DNA of 11,511 nt from Hymenochaete sp. R1. Taxonomy: Eukaryota; Basidiomycota; Agaricomycetes; Hymenochaetales; Hymenochaetaceae. The notes beneath the pieces are model-generated. The model was given only the letters and a program-made list of their open reading frames with translations, made no database searches and was not told the origin of the DNA. Position numbers and translations under genes: made by a program. Location of the stretch: NCBI GenBank assembly GCA_019400425.1, contig JAFREE010000328.1:1-11511 (forward strand). Direction: 5' to 3'. Of this stretch, positions 1-9,342 are shown piece after piece (positions within the stretch are counted from its first letter, which is position 1; the number at the start of each line of letters is the position of its first letter).

Positions 1-2886
1 GCTGCAAGAGTTCATCCGTGATGGGAAACACTCGGTGGCGCAGCTTATGCAGCTTGGGAAGGAGATGTTGGGGAGGAAACATGTGTTGCCGGGTGTTGGG
101 ACGTTGGTGCGGGAGATTCAGGTCGAGGGGACGTTCCATGATGGGTGAGTCTGCACGGTTTTGAGATTCCCCCACACGGACTCTCAGGATAACACACGTC
201 GATGTCGTTAGTGTCTTCCTCGTGACGGTGCACGACCCCATCTGCACGGACCTCGGTAACCTCCACCTAGCCCTCCACGGCTCGTTCCTCCCCCTCCCCC
301 CAAACGACGCCTTCCCCGCCTTCGACCCCTCCCTGCACGACCGCTTGTCCCTCCCCGGCGCCCTCCTCCTCCGCAAAGACCGCATCACCCTCAACGCCGG
401 GCGCGAACGCACGAAGCTGCGCGTAACGAACAACGGGGACCGACCCGTCCAAGTCGGCTCGCACTATCATTTCGCGGAGACGAACGCGGCGCTGGTGTTT
501 GATCGCGGGAGGGCGTACGGGATGAGGCTGGACGTGCCGGCTGGGACGGCGGTGCGGTTCGAGCCTGGGGAGACGAAGACGGTGGGGGTTGTGGGGATTG
601 GAGGGGGGAAGATCGTGTCGGGAGGGAATGGGCTTGTGTCGGGAGTTGTGGATCTTGGGAGGGTGGGGAGGGTTGAGGAGGAGGTGAGGCGGAAGGGGTT
701 TGGGCATTTGGTGGAGATGGGTGGGGAGGGGGATGGGGAGGGGCTTGGGGAGACGACGATGTCGCGCGAGTCGTATGCGGCGATGTTTGGGCCGACGGTG
801 GGTGATAGAGTGCGCCTTGGAGACACGGCGCTGTGGATCGAGATTGAGAAGGATATGGTGAGTAGTGGCTTGGAGGTAGGTACATGAAGGACTTACTGAT
901 TGGCGTAGACTGTATACGGTGATGAAGTCAAGTTTGGAGGAGGGAAGAGTATTCGGGAAGGTATGGGTCAAGCGACGAATCGAGCGACTCATGAAGCTCT
1001 CGACGTGGTCATTACAAACTGTGTCATCGTAGACTGGAGTGGCATTTACAAGGCGAGCGCATCAACCACTCTTTCTTTCTGTACCGGCTCTGACTCTGAC
1101 TGTTCAGGCGGACGTAGGCATCAAGGACGGAAACATCCACGACATCGGCAAAGCAGGAAACCCAGACGTCATGTCCGGCGTCTCCCCCCGCCTCCTCATC
1201 GGCTCCTCCACAGAAGTCATCGCCGGCGAGAAGCTCATCCTCACAGCAGGCGCCATCGACGCCCACGTGCACTACATCTGCCCGCAACAAGTCACCGAGG
1301 CGCTCGCGGCGGGGACGACGACGATGCTCGGCGGAGGGACGGGCCCGAGCGCGGGGACGTGTGCGACGACGTGTACGCCGAGTCCGCGGGACTTGAGGTT
1401 GATGATGGAGGCGACGGATGGGATGCCGATGAATTTTGGGTTCACGGGGAAGGGGAACGACGCGGGGACGCAGGCGTTGGAGGAGATCGTGCAGGCTGGG
1501 GCGTGTGGGTTGAAATTGCATGAGGATTGGGGGTCGACGCCTGCGGCGATACGGAGCGCGTTGGACGTTGGAGATAAGTACGACGTGCAGGTGAGGGTGC
1601 AACTTGACTGGGGTTTATTACTTTTCGTAGTTTCTAATGCCCCTCTACCCAGATTAACATCCATACGGATACTCTGAACGAAAGTGGATTCGTCGAGAGT
1701 GAGTTGAGGCCTCGTATCGATATCTTGCCTGACTGACTGAGTGCTTTCCGTTCCAGGCACTATTGCCGCCATCGGAGGACGCACCATCCATACGTATCAT
1801 ACCGAAGGTGCTGGAGGCGGCCACGCGCCGGATATCATTGTCGTATGCGAGCTCGAGAACGTTTTACCGTCATCCACCAATCCCACGAGTCCGTTCACGA
1901 ACAACACCCTCGATGAGCATCTAGACGTCCGTCGTCCATCTTGAATCTCTTCACATCCTTATACACATCTAACCACCCATCTAGATGCTAATGGTCTGCC
2001 ACCACCTCGACAAATCCATCGCAGAAGACCTCTCCTTCGCCGAATCCCGCATCCGCGCCGAGACCGTCGCCGCAGAGGACGTCCTGCACGACATCGGCGC
2101 CATCTCGATGATCTCGTCCGACTCGCAGGCGATGGGCCGCGTCGGCGAGGTCGTCAGCCGCACGTGGCGTTCGGCGAGCAAGATGCGGGAGGTGAGGGGT
2201 CCGCTTGGGGAGCTTGGGGATGGGGACGGGGTGGATAATGGGAGGGTGAAGCGGTATGTGGCGAAGTATACTATTAATCCGTGAGTGATTGGTGGTGGTG
2301 TTTTTATTTGAGCATGCGCGTACTTACTTGATGTCGGCGATTAGGGCGTTGACGCACGGGTTGGGAAACGTCATCGGGTCTGTGGAGGTTGGGAAGGTGG
2401 CGGATCTGGTACTTTGGAGGCCCGAGAACTTCGGCGTCAAGCCGGAGCTTGTCTTGAAGTCCGGGTTCATTGCATGGGCGCAGGTGAGTAACACTTCATA
2501 ACGCGATTTTTTATTATTATTTTGAAAAGGGGGCGTCTAATCGTGTGCTACAGATGGGCGACGCGAACGCATCGATCCCGACCGTCCAACCCGTCTACGG
2601 CCAACCCATGTGGGGTTCCCAACCCCTCGCCGCCTCCCGCACCTCCCTCCTCTTCGTCTCCCAAGTCTCCCTCGACAACGGCGCCATCGCCAGCTACGGG
2701 CTCCGAAAACGGGCGGTGGCCGTCGGGGGGTGTCGCGGGGTCTCGAAGGGGGATATGAAGTGGAACGGGAAGACGCCGAAGATGAAGGTGGACGCGGAGA
2801 CGTATGAGGTGACTGCTGATGGGGAGGTTATGGACGTGCAGCCTGCGGAGAAACTTCCGTTGGCGAGGGCGTATAATTTGTTTTGA
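1..2886 (+). CDS. Urease, fused gamma-beta-alpha chain (5'-partial, 9 exons visible)
   Basis: Cytosolic nickel enzyme hydrolysing urea to ammonia and carbamate. Exons read as 2-144, 212-857, 909-1052, 1108-1590, 1653-1698, 1757-1926, 1985-2280, 2345-2483 and 2554-2886. Joined, they give 799 residues with no internal stop; fungal ureases are about 835, so roughly 40 N-terminal residues lie upstream. Seen in order: the end of the gamma domain (VEGTFHDG...TVHDPI), the beta domain ([17 protein letters not shown]), and the alpha domain from about visible residue 243 ([13 protein letters not shown]). Nickel ligands by family knowledge: H364 and H366 in [14 protein letters not shown], carbamylated K447 in [10 protein letters not shown]476, H510 in GAGGGH, and D590. 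Flap C549 and catalytic H550 lie in [10 protein letters not shown], which fits the urease active-site signature. The protein ends ARAYNLF, then TGA. All introns are GT-AG except 1053-1107 (GC-AG). The active site is complete, so the enzyme is probably functional. Confidence 0.97.
1053..1107 (+). other. GC-AG intron in the urease gene
   Basis: The exon ends ...GIYK (AAG) and the next begins ADVGIKDG. Only GCGAGC follows the AAG, so the donor must be GC; no nearby GT keeps the conserved protein. The acceptor is TTCAG, with a CTGAC branch-like site just before it. The length is 55 nt, so retention would shift the frame. Confidence 0.85.
1927..1984 (+). other. Urease intron with weak GTCCGT donor next to the active-site flap
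   Basis: Conserved protein on both sides (DEHLD then MLMVCHH) fixes this 58-nt intron. Its donor GTCCGT departs from the GTGAGT-type donors of most of its neighbours, while the 3' end is strong (CTAAC, then CATCTAG). The downstream exon opens four codons before the catalytic Cys-His pair, so mis-splicing here would destroy activity. Confidence 0.85.
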
Positions 2887-2911
2887 AAGTGGCCGTGTAC
2901 GGGAATGAAGA

Positions 2912-2914
<3 letters not shown>

Positions 2915-2944
<30 letters not shown>

Positions 2945-2946
2945 AA
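2915..2946 (+). repeat. (GAAA)8 microsatellite
   Basis: Eight uninterrupted GAAA units start 28 bases after the urease stop codon and are followed by AAA and a G run. It probably lies in the 3' UTR. Such tracts vary in length between strains, so it could serve as a marker. Confidence 0.95.
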
Positions 2947-3407
2947 AAAGGGGGGTAGGTGGATTGTTTGTAATTGTATCTATCTCGATGCTCGTCGTAA
3001 TCGTCGTCATCATTGAAGAAAAATGTACGTCTTTCCAAATCTTGTACTTTTATTTTCCTTTTTTACTTTCTGCGCATTGTCATCTACGCTGAATGCAAAA
3101 CTAGGAACCATTATACTGTCGTGGCTCCATTGTGGCTGCCGCTGAAAAAGAAAAGAAACTTATGCCCGTCGATATCTCTCCATCGTTACCGGGCCTATGA
3201 GTTCAGCTTTTACTGACACAGCTTCGTGAATACCCAGTGCCCAGCCACCAGTCGCGAATGAAAGATGTGGTCTAAGGCCTAAGGCTTATGTTGTCTAGCC
3301 GAAGAATGGAACGGACGAAAGCTTGAGTGGTTTGCATCCTTGTTTTTTTCTTGATGTGGTCCTCTGTGGATGCTTCACGCGCTGTGGCTTGCGTCTTGCT
3401 GCTGCAC

Positions 3408-3416
3408 TATTTAAAG
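3408..3416 (+). promoter_or_regulatory. TATA-like box for the finger gene
   Basis: TATTTAAAG is followed by a pyrimidine-rich tract and lies about 270 bases before the ATG at 3689, leaving room for a 5' UTR that may itself contain an intron. Confidence 0.5.
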
Positions 3417-3688
3417 GACACATTTCTGCTAGCGACGAGAACCAATATCCTACTTCTTGCATCCACTTCGTTTCGGTCTCGAGATCTCGCTCTCACTGCT
3501 CTCCTTCTGTCTTCTGCTTTGTTCGAACCTTTGGCAAGACATCTTTCTCGATACTCGACGCATCAGGACTTTGTGGTGGAGTATACTAAGTAATCAGGCT
3601 CAGTCGTCTAAACAGAGATCGTACGTCTTAACTCTCGTTCCCTTGAATGCTTTCATCTTGATGCGTCATTCAGAGTACTCCCGCAATA

Positions 3689-4255
3689 ATGGACAACTAT
3701 CAAAAGAGGTACTTTAACAGGGAGATAGCAAGGAGGGCAAGTAAGTCCCGTCAATCCATTCTCTTTATAGCAGTATGATTGAAGCTGATCGCTATCATAG
3801 TCAGTCTGAACGTGAAGACCGAAGCGGCTCTGGAAGCAGCCTTGGAAGCATCCTTGGCCTACGGCGACAACGTCCCGTCTTCATCGAACGGCCCAGCACA
3901 CCAGCCCATCCTCGGCTCTTCTTTGGACGCGCTCTACGACGAGATGACGGCGCAGCAGTACGAAGACGGCTTGGCCCTCGGTGCGCTCAAGGCAAGGGAG
4001 CTACTGGCTCCGTGGGAGATCGAAGAACAGAGAGGGTCTCCCAGTGTTTCGACGATGTCGACAGCGACGACGACGACGGGGGATAGGAGCACGTCGAGGG
4101 GGGACGAGTCGTCTGGCGAGTCTGAGTTTGTTTGTCAGGGGTGTGGACAGTCGTTTAAGCAGGCGAAGTACCTCCGTGCGCATCTGAATCGGAGGACGAA
4201 GAAGTGTTATGATGCTTCGGGTGGGAATAAATATGACTTGAGGGGAAGGAAATGA
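3689..4255 (+). CDS. Protein with a single C-terminal C2HC-type zinc finger
   Basis: Two exons, 3689-3740 and 3801-4255, join through a 60-nt GTAAGT...CATAG intron with a CTGAT branch site, giving 168 residues. The N-terminus reads MDNYQKRYFNREIARRA, followed by an Ala/Glu/Leu-rich stretch (VKTEAALEAALEASLAYGD) likely to be helical. The middle is polar and low in complexity, with a Ser/Thr run. The finger is FVCQGCGQSFKQAKYLRAH, then C153: C129-x2-C132-x12-H145-x7-C153. The first three ligands match a classical C2H2 finger with its Phe and Leu core. The fourth is Cys and lies farther from the His than usual. The tail is basic (KYDLRGRK). Nucleic-acid or protein binding is possible, but one finger alone does not prove a transcription factor. 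The ATG at 3779 used without splicing would be an alternative start, but it would fall inside the intron. Confidence 0.75.
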
Positions 4256-4862
4256 TTAGTTGCTCGTGGATGAATGAATGAATGAATGTGGTGGGATCTT
4301 ACTCACTATTTTCTTTTTTTTTCTTTTTTCTTTACTTTACTTTCATTTCTTAATCGGTTTCTTGTCAATGTTCCTTTTCCCCCTTCCCCTTTTCTTTCAA
4401 GCTGGACAAACTACCGCGCAGTATAGTACATAGAACCGCAAGATTGTTTAGACTTCATGATGACAATATAATTTTCTTATCGAACCAACGGTTGATGATA
4501 TCTAAACTTAGTCCTCACCTCTTGTTGGCTGAAAGTCCCACGCGGCCACACTCGAGTACTTGTCGATCTCAGTTGATCGCCTTTCGTGACAAATTGGACT
4601 TCGACAACTTGATCGGTCGAATCAAAAGACATCGACATCATGATGTCCATTTCCAAGATTCTAAAGCACTTCCAGCTAAGATCTTATTGTCGGCTTTTTC
4701 TGGAGAACGACTCTCTATGTCGGGATTCAGAGTATACTGTTGTGGATCGCCTCACGCCACCCTCAGGCTTCCTTCGCGTGAGAGCCTTCCACGTACATCA
4801 CCCTCTCACGTCTGCCGTACCTCGAAGGCTTTGATTTGTAACTTGAACTCGAGCTATCTGAA
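4256..4862. other. Intergenic between the finger gene and the hydrolase gene
   Basis: It starts with a (TGAA)4 repeat at 4271-4286, then a T/C-rich tract (about 4310-4400) that fits a 3' UTR and terminator region. The rest, up to the ATG at 4863, should hold the hydrolase promoter; I see no clear TATA box. A long open frame here lacks an ATG near its start and overlaps the hydrolase, so I do not call it. Confidence 0.55.
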
Positions 4863-5849
4863 ATGGCAGAAAAGACTGCAGCTTTTAAGGCAACACGGCT
4901 AACACCAACAGTTTTCAAGATAGTCGAGTTTGACGACGTCTTTTCCGAGCACCCTTTCATCTACGTCAAGGTCTTGAAAAATGTTATCGTCGTCATTGAT
5001 ACGGGATGTGGAGGGAGAAGTGCTACGTGTGATGTAGACGTGACGAGCTTACGGGTGTTTATAGAGGAGTGGGATGTGCAGGATAACGGTGGGCGGACGT
5101 TGAACGAGGGCGGGAAGAGGAGCTACGTTGTCGTTTGCACGCACTGTCATTACGACCACATACGTGAGCCCAAATTTCATATCCCCGTTTGCTAATGACG
5201 TGGTTCTGAAAGACTTTCACAAGTCGGCATCGAGGACTTTACCCATGACTCGCAGATTATCGCTTCCTCTCATTGCCCATCTTTCCTCGATCCCGGTAAT
5301 CTCCCACAAAACACCCTCTGCAGGCGATTAGGACTCGAAGTACCGAAATATGTGCCCGTCCTCATGCACCACGAATCGTTCATCACTTTCGGAAATGTCA
5401 GTACGGGAATGCAGGTGCTCCATACTCCTGGACACACCCCCGACGAACTCGCACTATGGGACGAGGACGAGCGGATGCTCTATGTTGGAGATACGGTGTA
5501 CGAGTGGGAGCCTATTATATTCCCTCTGGAGGGCGATATCAGGGAGTGGATGAAGAGCATGGATTACTTACTGGACTTCGTCATACGACAGAATAAGAAA
5601 GCGGCCCGGGTGCAGTCGGACGCTATCCGGATAAACGCAGGCCACTGTACGAGTGCGGTGGACGCTGAGGATGTTTTGCGTAATGGAAGAGGGTTCATTG
5701 AGGATGTTGTAGCAGGAAAAGTGGCCGTGAAAGGTAGAACGGTGGTGGATGGAGTGAAGATTGTTTCGTATGCTAGAAATGACGGGAGATTTAGTCTTCG
5801 CTGCCCCGAGAAACTGGTGTTAGAAGCAAGACGAAAAGTCAGTCCTTAA
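4863..5849 (+). CDS. Metallo-beta-lactamase-fold hydrolase
   Basis: Exons 4863-5163 and 5224-5849, split by a 60-nt intron (GTGAGC...ACAAG, CTAAT branch site), give 308 residues. The intron falls inside the first metal motif: the joined protein reads THCHYDHILGIEDF. All metal ligands of the superfamily are visible: H94, H96, D98 and H99 (HxHxDH), H171 in HTPGHTPDE, D190 in YVGDTVY, and H241 in NAGHCTS. A two-zinc site is therefore expected. The N-terminal strands (IYVKVLKNVIVVIDTGCGG) fit the usual fold. No signal peptide or membrane segment is seen, so it is probably cytosolic. The substrate cannot be told; lactonase, thioesterase or glyoxalase-II-like activities all share this core. It looks intact and has a normal size for a single-domain member. 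Confidence 0.93.
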
Positions 5850-6269
5850 TATTACTGTACTTTGGATACATGCTGAGTGGTGTTTAGGAAGAAGTGCCTA
5901 CGTAAATGATGTGGTCATTCTTCAAAGGCGAGCGAAACAACTTGACACACCACTATTATTTTACCTTAGGCTTGTGTCTCGCTTCCTTTGATCGCGCTAA
6001 ACAAAGGGTTATCTCTAAGGATGAAAAAGAAAAGAAAAGAACAATGCGTTCACGTGTTGAATCCACATGTGGCTTCCCTGGGAGGCGTTTAATGCTGTGG
6101 CTTCACCTTATATTCTGGACGAGCGCTTCGACTGACCCATCCACACCCACCTTTCATTCTTCTCTCCATCATCTCTCCTTTTTCTCGGAGAACCCAAGCG
6201 CTATCTACTTTCTCTTTCTTATACGCTTTCGTCTGTGACGGAATTGTTCTTAATTTAATATTCACTGAA
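5850..6269. other. Intergenic upstream of the acidic-protein gene
   Basis: No supported gene. It contains a palindromic CACGTG (6050-6055), two TGTGGCT words 28 bases apart (6068-6074 and 6096-6102), and a CT-rich stretch (about 6145-6235) just before the next ATG, typical of fungal promoters. Confidence 0.5.
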
Positions 6270-7171
6270 ATGACCTCCCTTTCCTACGTCGACCAACCTC
6301 ACCGGAACGTTCATCGAGCACCTTCATGCAGTAACGGACGAACCTCGCCAGTCAGTACACTTATTGAGGTAATTTTCTTCTAGATTCTTCTTTCTGTCGT
6401 GGCTAATTCAGCTGCTAGTACGAGAATGACGATGAGGATTTCGGGTTCCCAGAGGATGTTCCATTCGTACGGCAAGATCGAGGTGGACCTTCAAAAATCT
6501 CGTGGGCAGACATGATGGACGAAGATGATCCATTTGCTGACGGTGAGCTCAACTTTTTATATCTCAAAGAAGAAAGACTTATTCCAATCGATCGTGTAGA
6601 CATTTCCGTTGTTGAGGAAATGGAGATCGACTACAACCCACCCAATTCACCGTTCCTTGATTTCTTCCCTACGCCCCATTACGCTACCTTGAACGATCCA
6701 CCGCCTGCAGAAGCACGCCGAGTGTCTCTTCAGAAATTTGGTCAAGGACCTTTCGTGTGGACAGTGCCTGAACTCATCTGCTTCGGATACATGCCTGGCG
6801 TGCTTGTTCGCCGATTCGAGTTTCTCCAAGATTGCGATCGGACTCAGTTTGAGGGTGGTGGGCGAAGGAGGATGCCTGGTGAACTAGCTCACTGGGAAGG
6901 ACATGGTCAGTCCGGCTTACGTTACGAGCTTTATTCAGAAGACTCTCCTTGCTACGACTCGGGCACGACCACTTGCGATACCCAATCCACGAACTACCCA
7001 TCGGATGAGTCTGATTATGGTTCGGATGACTCGGAAGATACAATCTGCGCTCATCCCCGCCAACATGCCGCGATACTAAAGTTTGATGAGCCCTGTTATG
7101 GATTTGAAGACGATGCCCACGAATTTCGGAGCTGCACGATTGATATCGGCGCAGAAGCCAGTCTTTTTTAA
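6270..7171 (+). CDS. Acidic hypothetical protein, 283 aa
   Basis: Two exons, 6270-6368 and 6419-7171, join in phase 0 across a 50-nt intron (GTAATT...GCTAG, with a GCTAATT branch site). The acceptor is forced, because the bases just before 6419 form an in-frame stop. I do not recognise the family. Visible features: a Ser/Thr-containing N-terminus, acidic patches (NDDEDFGFPED near 36-46 and MMDEDDPFADGE from 65), a proline-rich stretch (FFPTPHYATLNDPPP), a more hydrophobic, folded-looking segment (FVWTVPELICFGYMPGVLVRRFEFLQ, about 145-170, quoted in part), and a Ser/Asp-rich tract near 226-241 (YPSDESDYGSDDSEDT) that resembles casein-kinase sites. There is no signal peptide or membrane helix. 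The coherent splice and long frame support a real gene; its function is unknown. Confidence 0.65.
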
Positions 7172-7722
7172 CTTTCACAAGCATTTTGTAACATATTCTT
7201 CACTCTTTCATTTCGCTCATTTAAAGCGCAACCTTGTCTTCGATGCGACACCTCACACACCTGCGATTGCTACAATTCCTGTAACTTACTGTGAAATAGC
7301 TCGTAAATAATGCCAAACAAAAAGACCGTCTTCGCGTCGAGTCCGAGTCAAGCTCGACCTTTGTGTTCTCCCTTCATCACGCCAGCTTTTGTCTGCCTCT
7401 TTCTTCAACTCATCGTGATTGACGACGCGATGTCGCTTATGACGACGACGATATTAGCTGAGCTTGCGCTTCGTCGAACCGAACCTCTGACCAGGACAAC
7501 GCCCTTTCGAATGTGCTGTGGCTTTCGAACAGCCTCACAATACGGTACCGCCTCTGGATGTGGCTGCCGCGTTCCATTGTCGGCCCTTTCTTCGCGCCTA
7601 AGTGGCTTGTAGCCATGAAAGATTTATAAGAGGGAGCTTCTTGTTGGATAGCTGGCGGACGTCCGGAGTCCCCCTCCCACCGGCACCCACTATCCTTAGA
7701 CCTTCGACGACAACTCGACTTG
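7172..7722. other. Intergenic with promoter of the cysteine-cluster gene
   Basis: No supported gene. An ATG-started 100-codon frame at 7310-7612 ends just before the TATA-like box and shows no recognisable domain, so it is left uncalled. The stretch holds two TGTGGCT words (7517-7523 and 7559-7565) and the TATA-like box. Confidence 0.5.
7623..7630 (+). promoter_or_regulatory. TATA-like box for the cysteine-cluster gene
   Basis: TTTATAAG followed by AGGG lies about 95 bases before the ATG at 7723. The minus-strand gene further right has a near-identical box (TATATAAGAGGG) at almost the same distance from its own ATG. Confidence 0.55.
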
Positions 7723-8894
7723 ATGGCGGCATATCTTCAACAATGCAGAGTAGCGGCATTTCACAACGGTATCTTTCGTGCAAATGGAGCTCAAGCTACC
7801 CCATACCCCTATCTTTCTATGTCGGATGTTTGTGACGGAGGAAGGATCCAGGTATGTGGTTGTGCCGTCTTCCGGTGACCTGCGACTGAATTTCTCTGTA
7901 GGGCTCAGACATCCCTGAGCTTTTTGAAAGTTATTTTGCCGATGAATCATCTGATGATATGAACACCGTGCTCAGGTCTATTATTCTTGAGGTCTGGGGA
8001 GACCGCTCTATCCCTCAGGTTCCACCAGGCCTTGTAAAGAAGGGCTCTGTACCAGTACGTCTATTCCTTGCGTCGTCTTTTCATCATATTCTAAAGCCAT
8101 TCTAGAAACTACAGCCAAGCCCGCAATGGATATACGGGGATCTTGATGTGACCTGTTCTTCCAATTGCCCCTCTACATCTGTTTTTCAATCTCGTGAGTG
8201 CCGATCTGACAAGCTTCCGACGCTCGATTTCTCGAGGAAGCGCCGATGCAAAGCGTGCACAGAACATCGGCCTGAGGATTGTAGAAAGCTGAAAGGGAAC
8301 GAGGCGATGGCCAACTTTGCTCGAAGAGTGGTCGCCAGCTGGTTTGTCCAAGGTCGAAGCAGCGAGCCTCCTTCTACGTCACGCTCTAGGAAAGGGTCTC
8401 GCTCCCGAAATGGTCGAGGGATATACTGGCCCTCCCCTCTACGGCAGACTATGACGATAGAGGAGTTGGAGAGTCGGGCGGCAAGCCAAAGGTTCTCAGA
8501 CAGAAGTCTTCGTCGCGAATTTGGAATGTACCTCGTTCATGGTGAAAAGGAGGCATATGTAGGGCAACGGGGCGTTTTCTCCCCTGGGTATACCTTTAAC
8601 AATGTCCCTCGAGTTACGCACTGCTGTGAAGAAGCAGCCACTGGAATGGATCGAGAAGATATAGATGTTTCTCGCGAAGAAGATTCAATCATTCATGAAT
8701 CAGGAGCGCAGCAACATGTATTCCCGTCCGACCCAGAATTCCAGTTCGAGAAGCAATCACGTTTCGCTCATTCGTCGTCGAGCCTGTTGCCTTCGGAGAG
8801 ACGAGCTCCTTTTTCGCCATTGCGGAATAGTCACCCGAAACTTAGAACAGTCTCGTCAGGATTGTTTACTAGAAAGGCCATTTGTTGTTCCTGA
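7723..8894 (+). CDS. Hypothetical protein with cysteine cluster and SR-rich stretch, 356 aa
   Basis: Three exons, 7723-7851, 7902-8054 and 8106-8894, all join in phase 0 across introns of 50 nt (GTATGT...TGTAG) and 51 nt (GTACGT...TCTAG). The start follows a TATA-like box at a normal distance. I do not recognise the family. The first 94 residues include MSDVCDGGRIQ and an acidic stretch (IPELFESYFADESSDD). Residues 111-153 form a cysteine cluster, C-x3-C-x10-C-x15-C-x2-C-x7-C, with a basic run (SRKRR) inside it, which could bind zinc. Next comes a Ser/Arg-rich segment (STSRSRKGSRSRNGRG) and a long polar C-terminal half with an acidic patch (DREDIDVSREEDS), ending KAICCS. The basic and SR content suggests a nuclear or nucleic-acid role, but this is inference only. 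Confidence 0.65.
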
Positions 8895-9342
8895 TCAACG
8901 AGCCTCACTTTTCGTTTTTGTATACTCTGATTTATATTGCTCAAATTCATGATGCTCCCTTTAGCCATGTAAATGCACCGCTTTTGTTAGATATAAGATG
9001 CCTGCTTTAAGCAAGTCTTGGTGTAACTGCTGAATTATTGCATTGAAGGAAGGAGCTTGGAGAATTTATCGACAGCTGGGCTATTTGCTTCTACTTCATT
9101 ACAACAAACCCTCAAGGTCTCAAAGAACAAATCGTGACTGCTATTGACCCATCTTAATTTGTAGATTTCATCTTATATGAAAGCTTGAATATGTGCAGTT
9201 CAATATAAGATATCCACTGTTGAACAGTTTTTTGTACCAACAACCAAAATTCTGAATGAACCAGTGCTAATGTATTGTCTAAAAATCCGAGTACATGCTC
9301 AATAGTACTGACAACGCCCTTTTAGCTTCCCTGTGATCTTCA
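8895..9342. other. Convergent 3' region, AT-rich
   Basis: This lies between a + strand gene and a - strand gene whose 3' ends face each other. It is AT-rich, with a small inverted repeat (ACTGTT-G-AACAGT, near 9218). A 35-codon frame at 9050-9154 reads protein-like, but I could not attach it to a gene. Confidence 0.5.

Larger units (their letters stand above)
2887..3688. other. Intergenic: urease 3' end and promoter region of the finger gene
   Basis: No supported gene. It contains the presumed urease 3' UTR with a GAAA microsatellite, a tandem CTAAGGC pair around 3272-3285, two TGTGGCT words, a TATA-like box and a long CT-rich stretch (about 3460-3545) like a fungal transcription start region. 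A possible 5'-UTR intron is GTACGT at 3621 to CAG at 3673 (53 nt). Confidence 0.6.

Noticed and set aside
858..908. Apparent frameshifts and stops inside urease, suggesting a pseudogene
   Set aside because: Every break coincides with a spliceable intron and the joined protein keeps all active-site motifs.
267..992. Long antisense open frames opposite the urease exons
   Set aside because: They mirror GC-rich urease codons, give low-complexity Pro/Arg/Ser-rich products and cross an intron; the + strand protein is plainly conserved.
963..1523. Second + strand frame overlapping urease exons 3 and 4
   Set aside because: It reads through the GC-AG intron and gives a His/Arg-rich product; it is a shifted frame of urease.
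3327..3593. 88-codon hydrophobic frame upstream of the finger gene
   Set aside because: It spans the TATA-like box and the CT-rich start region, begins at GTG and has no recognisable domain.
4444..4902. 152-codon + frame before the hydrolase
   Set aside because: It begins at TTG, has no domain and overlaps the hydrolase start in another frame.
5906..6238. 110-codon + frame in the intergenic region
   Set aside because: Its second half is a translated CT-rich promoter tract, and no domain is seen.
7310..7612. ATG-started 100-codon frame
   Set aside because: It contains two copies of the intergenic TGTGGCT word, stops just before a TATA-like box and has no recognisable domain; real expression cannot be excluded.
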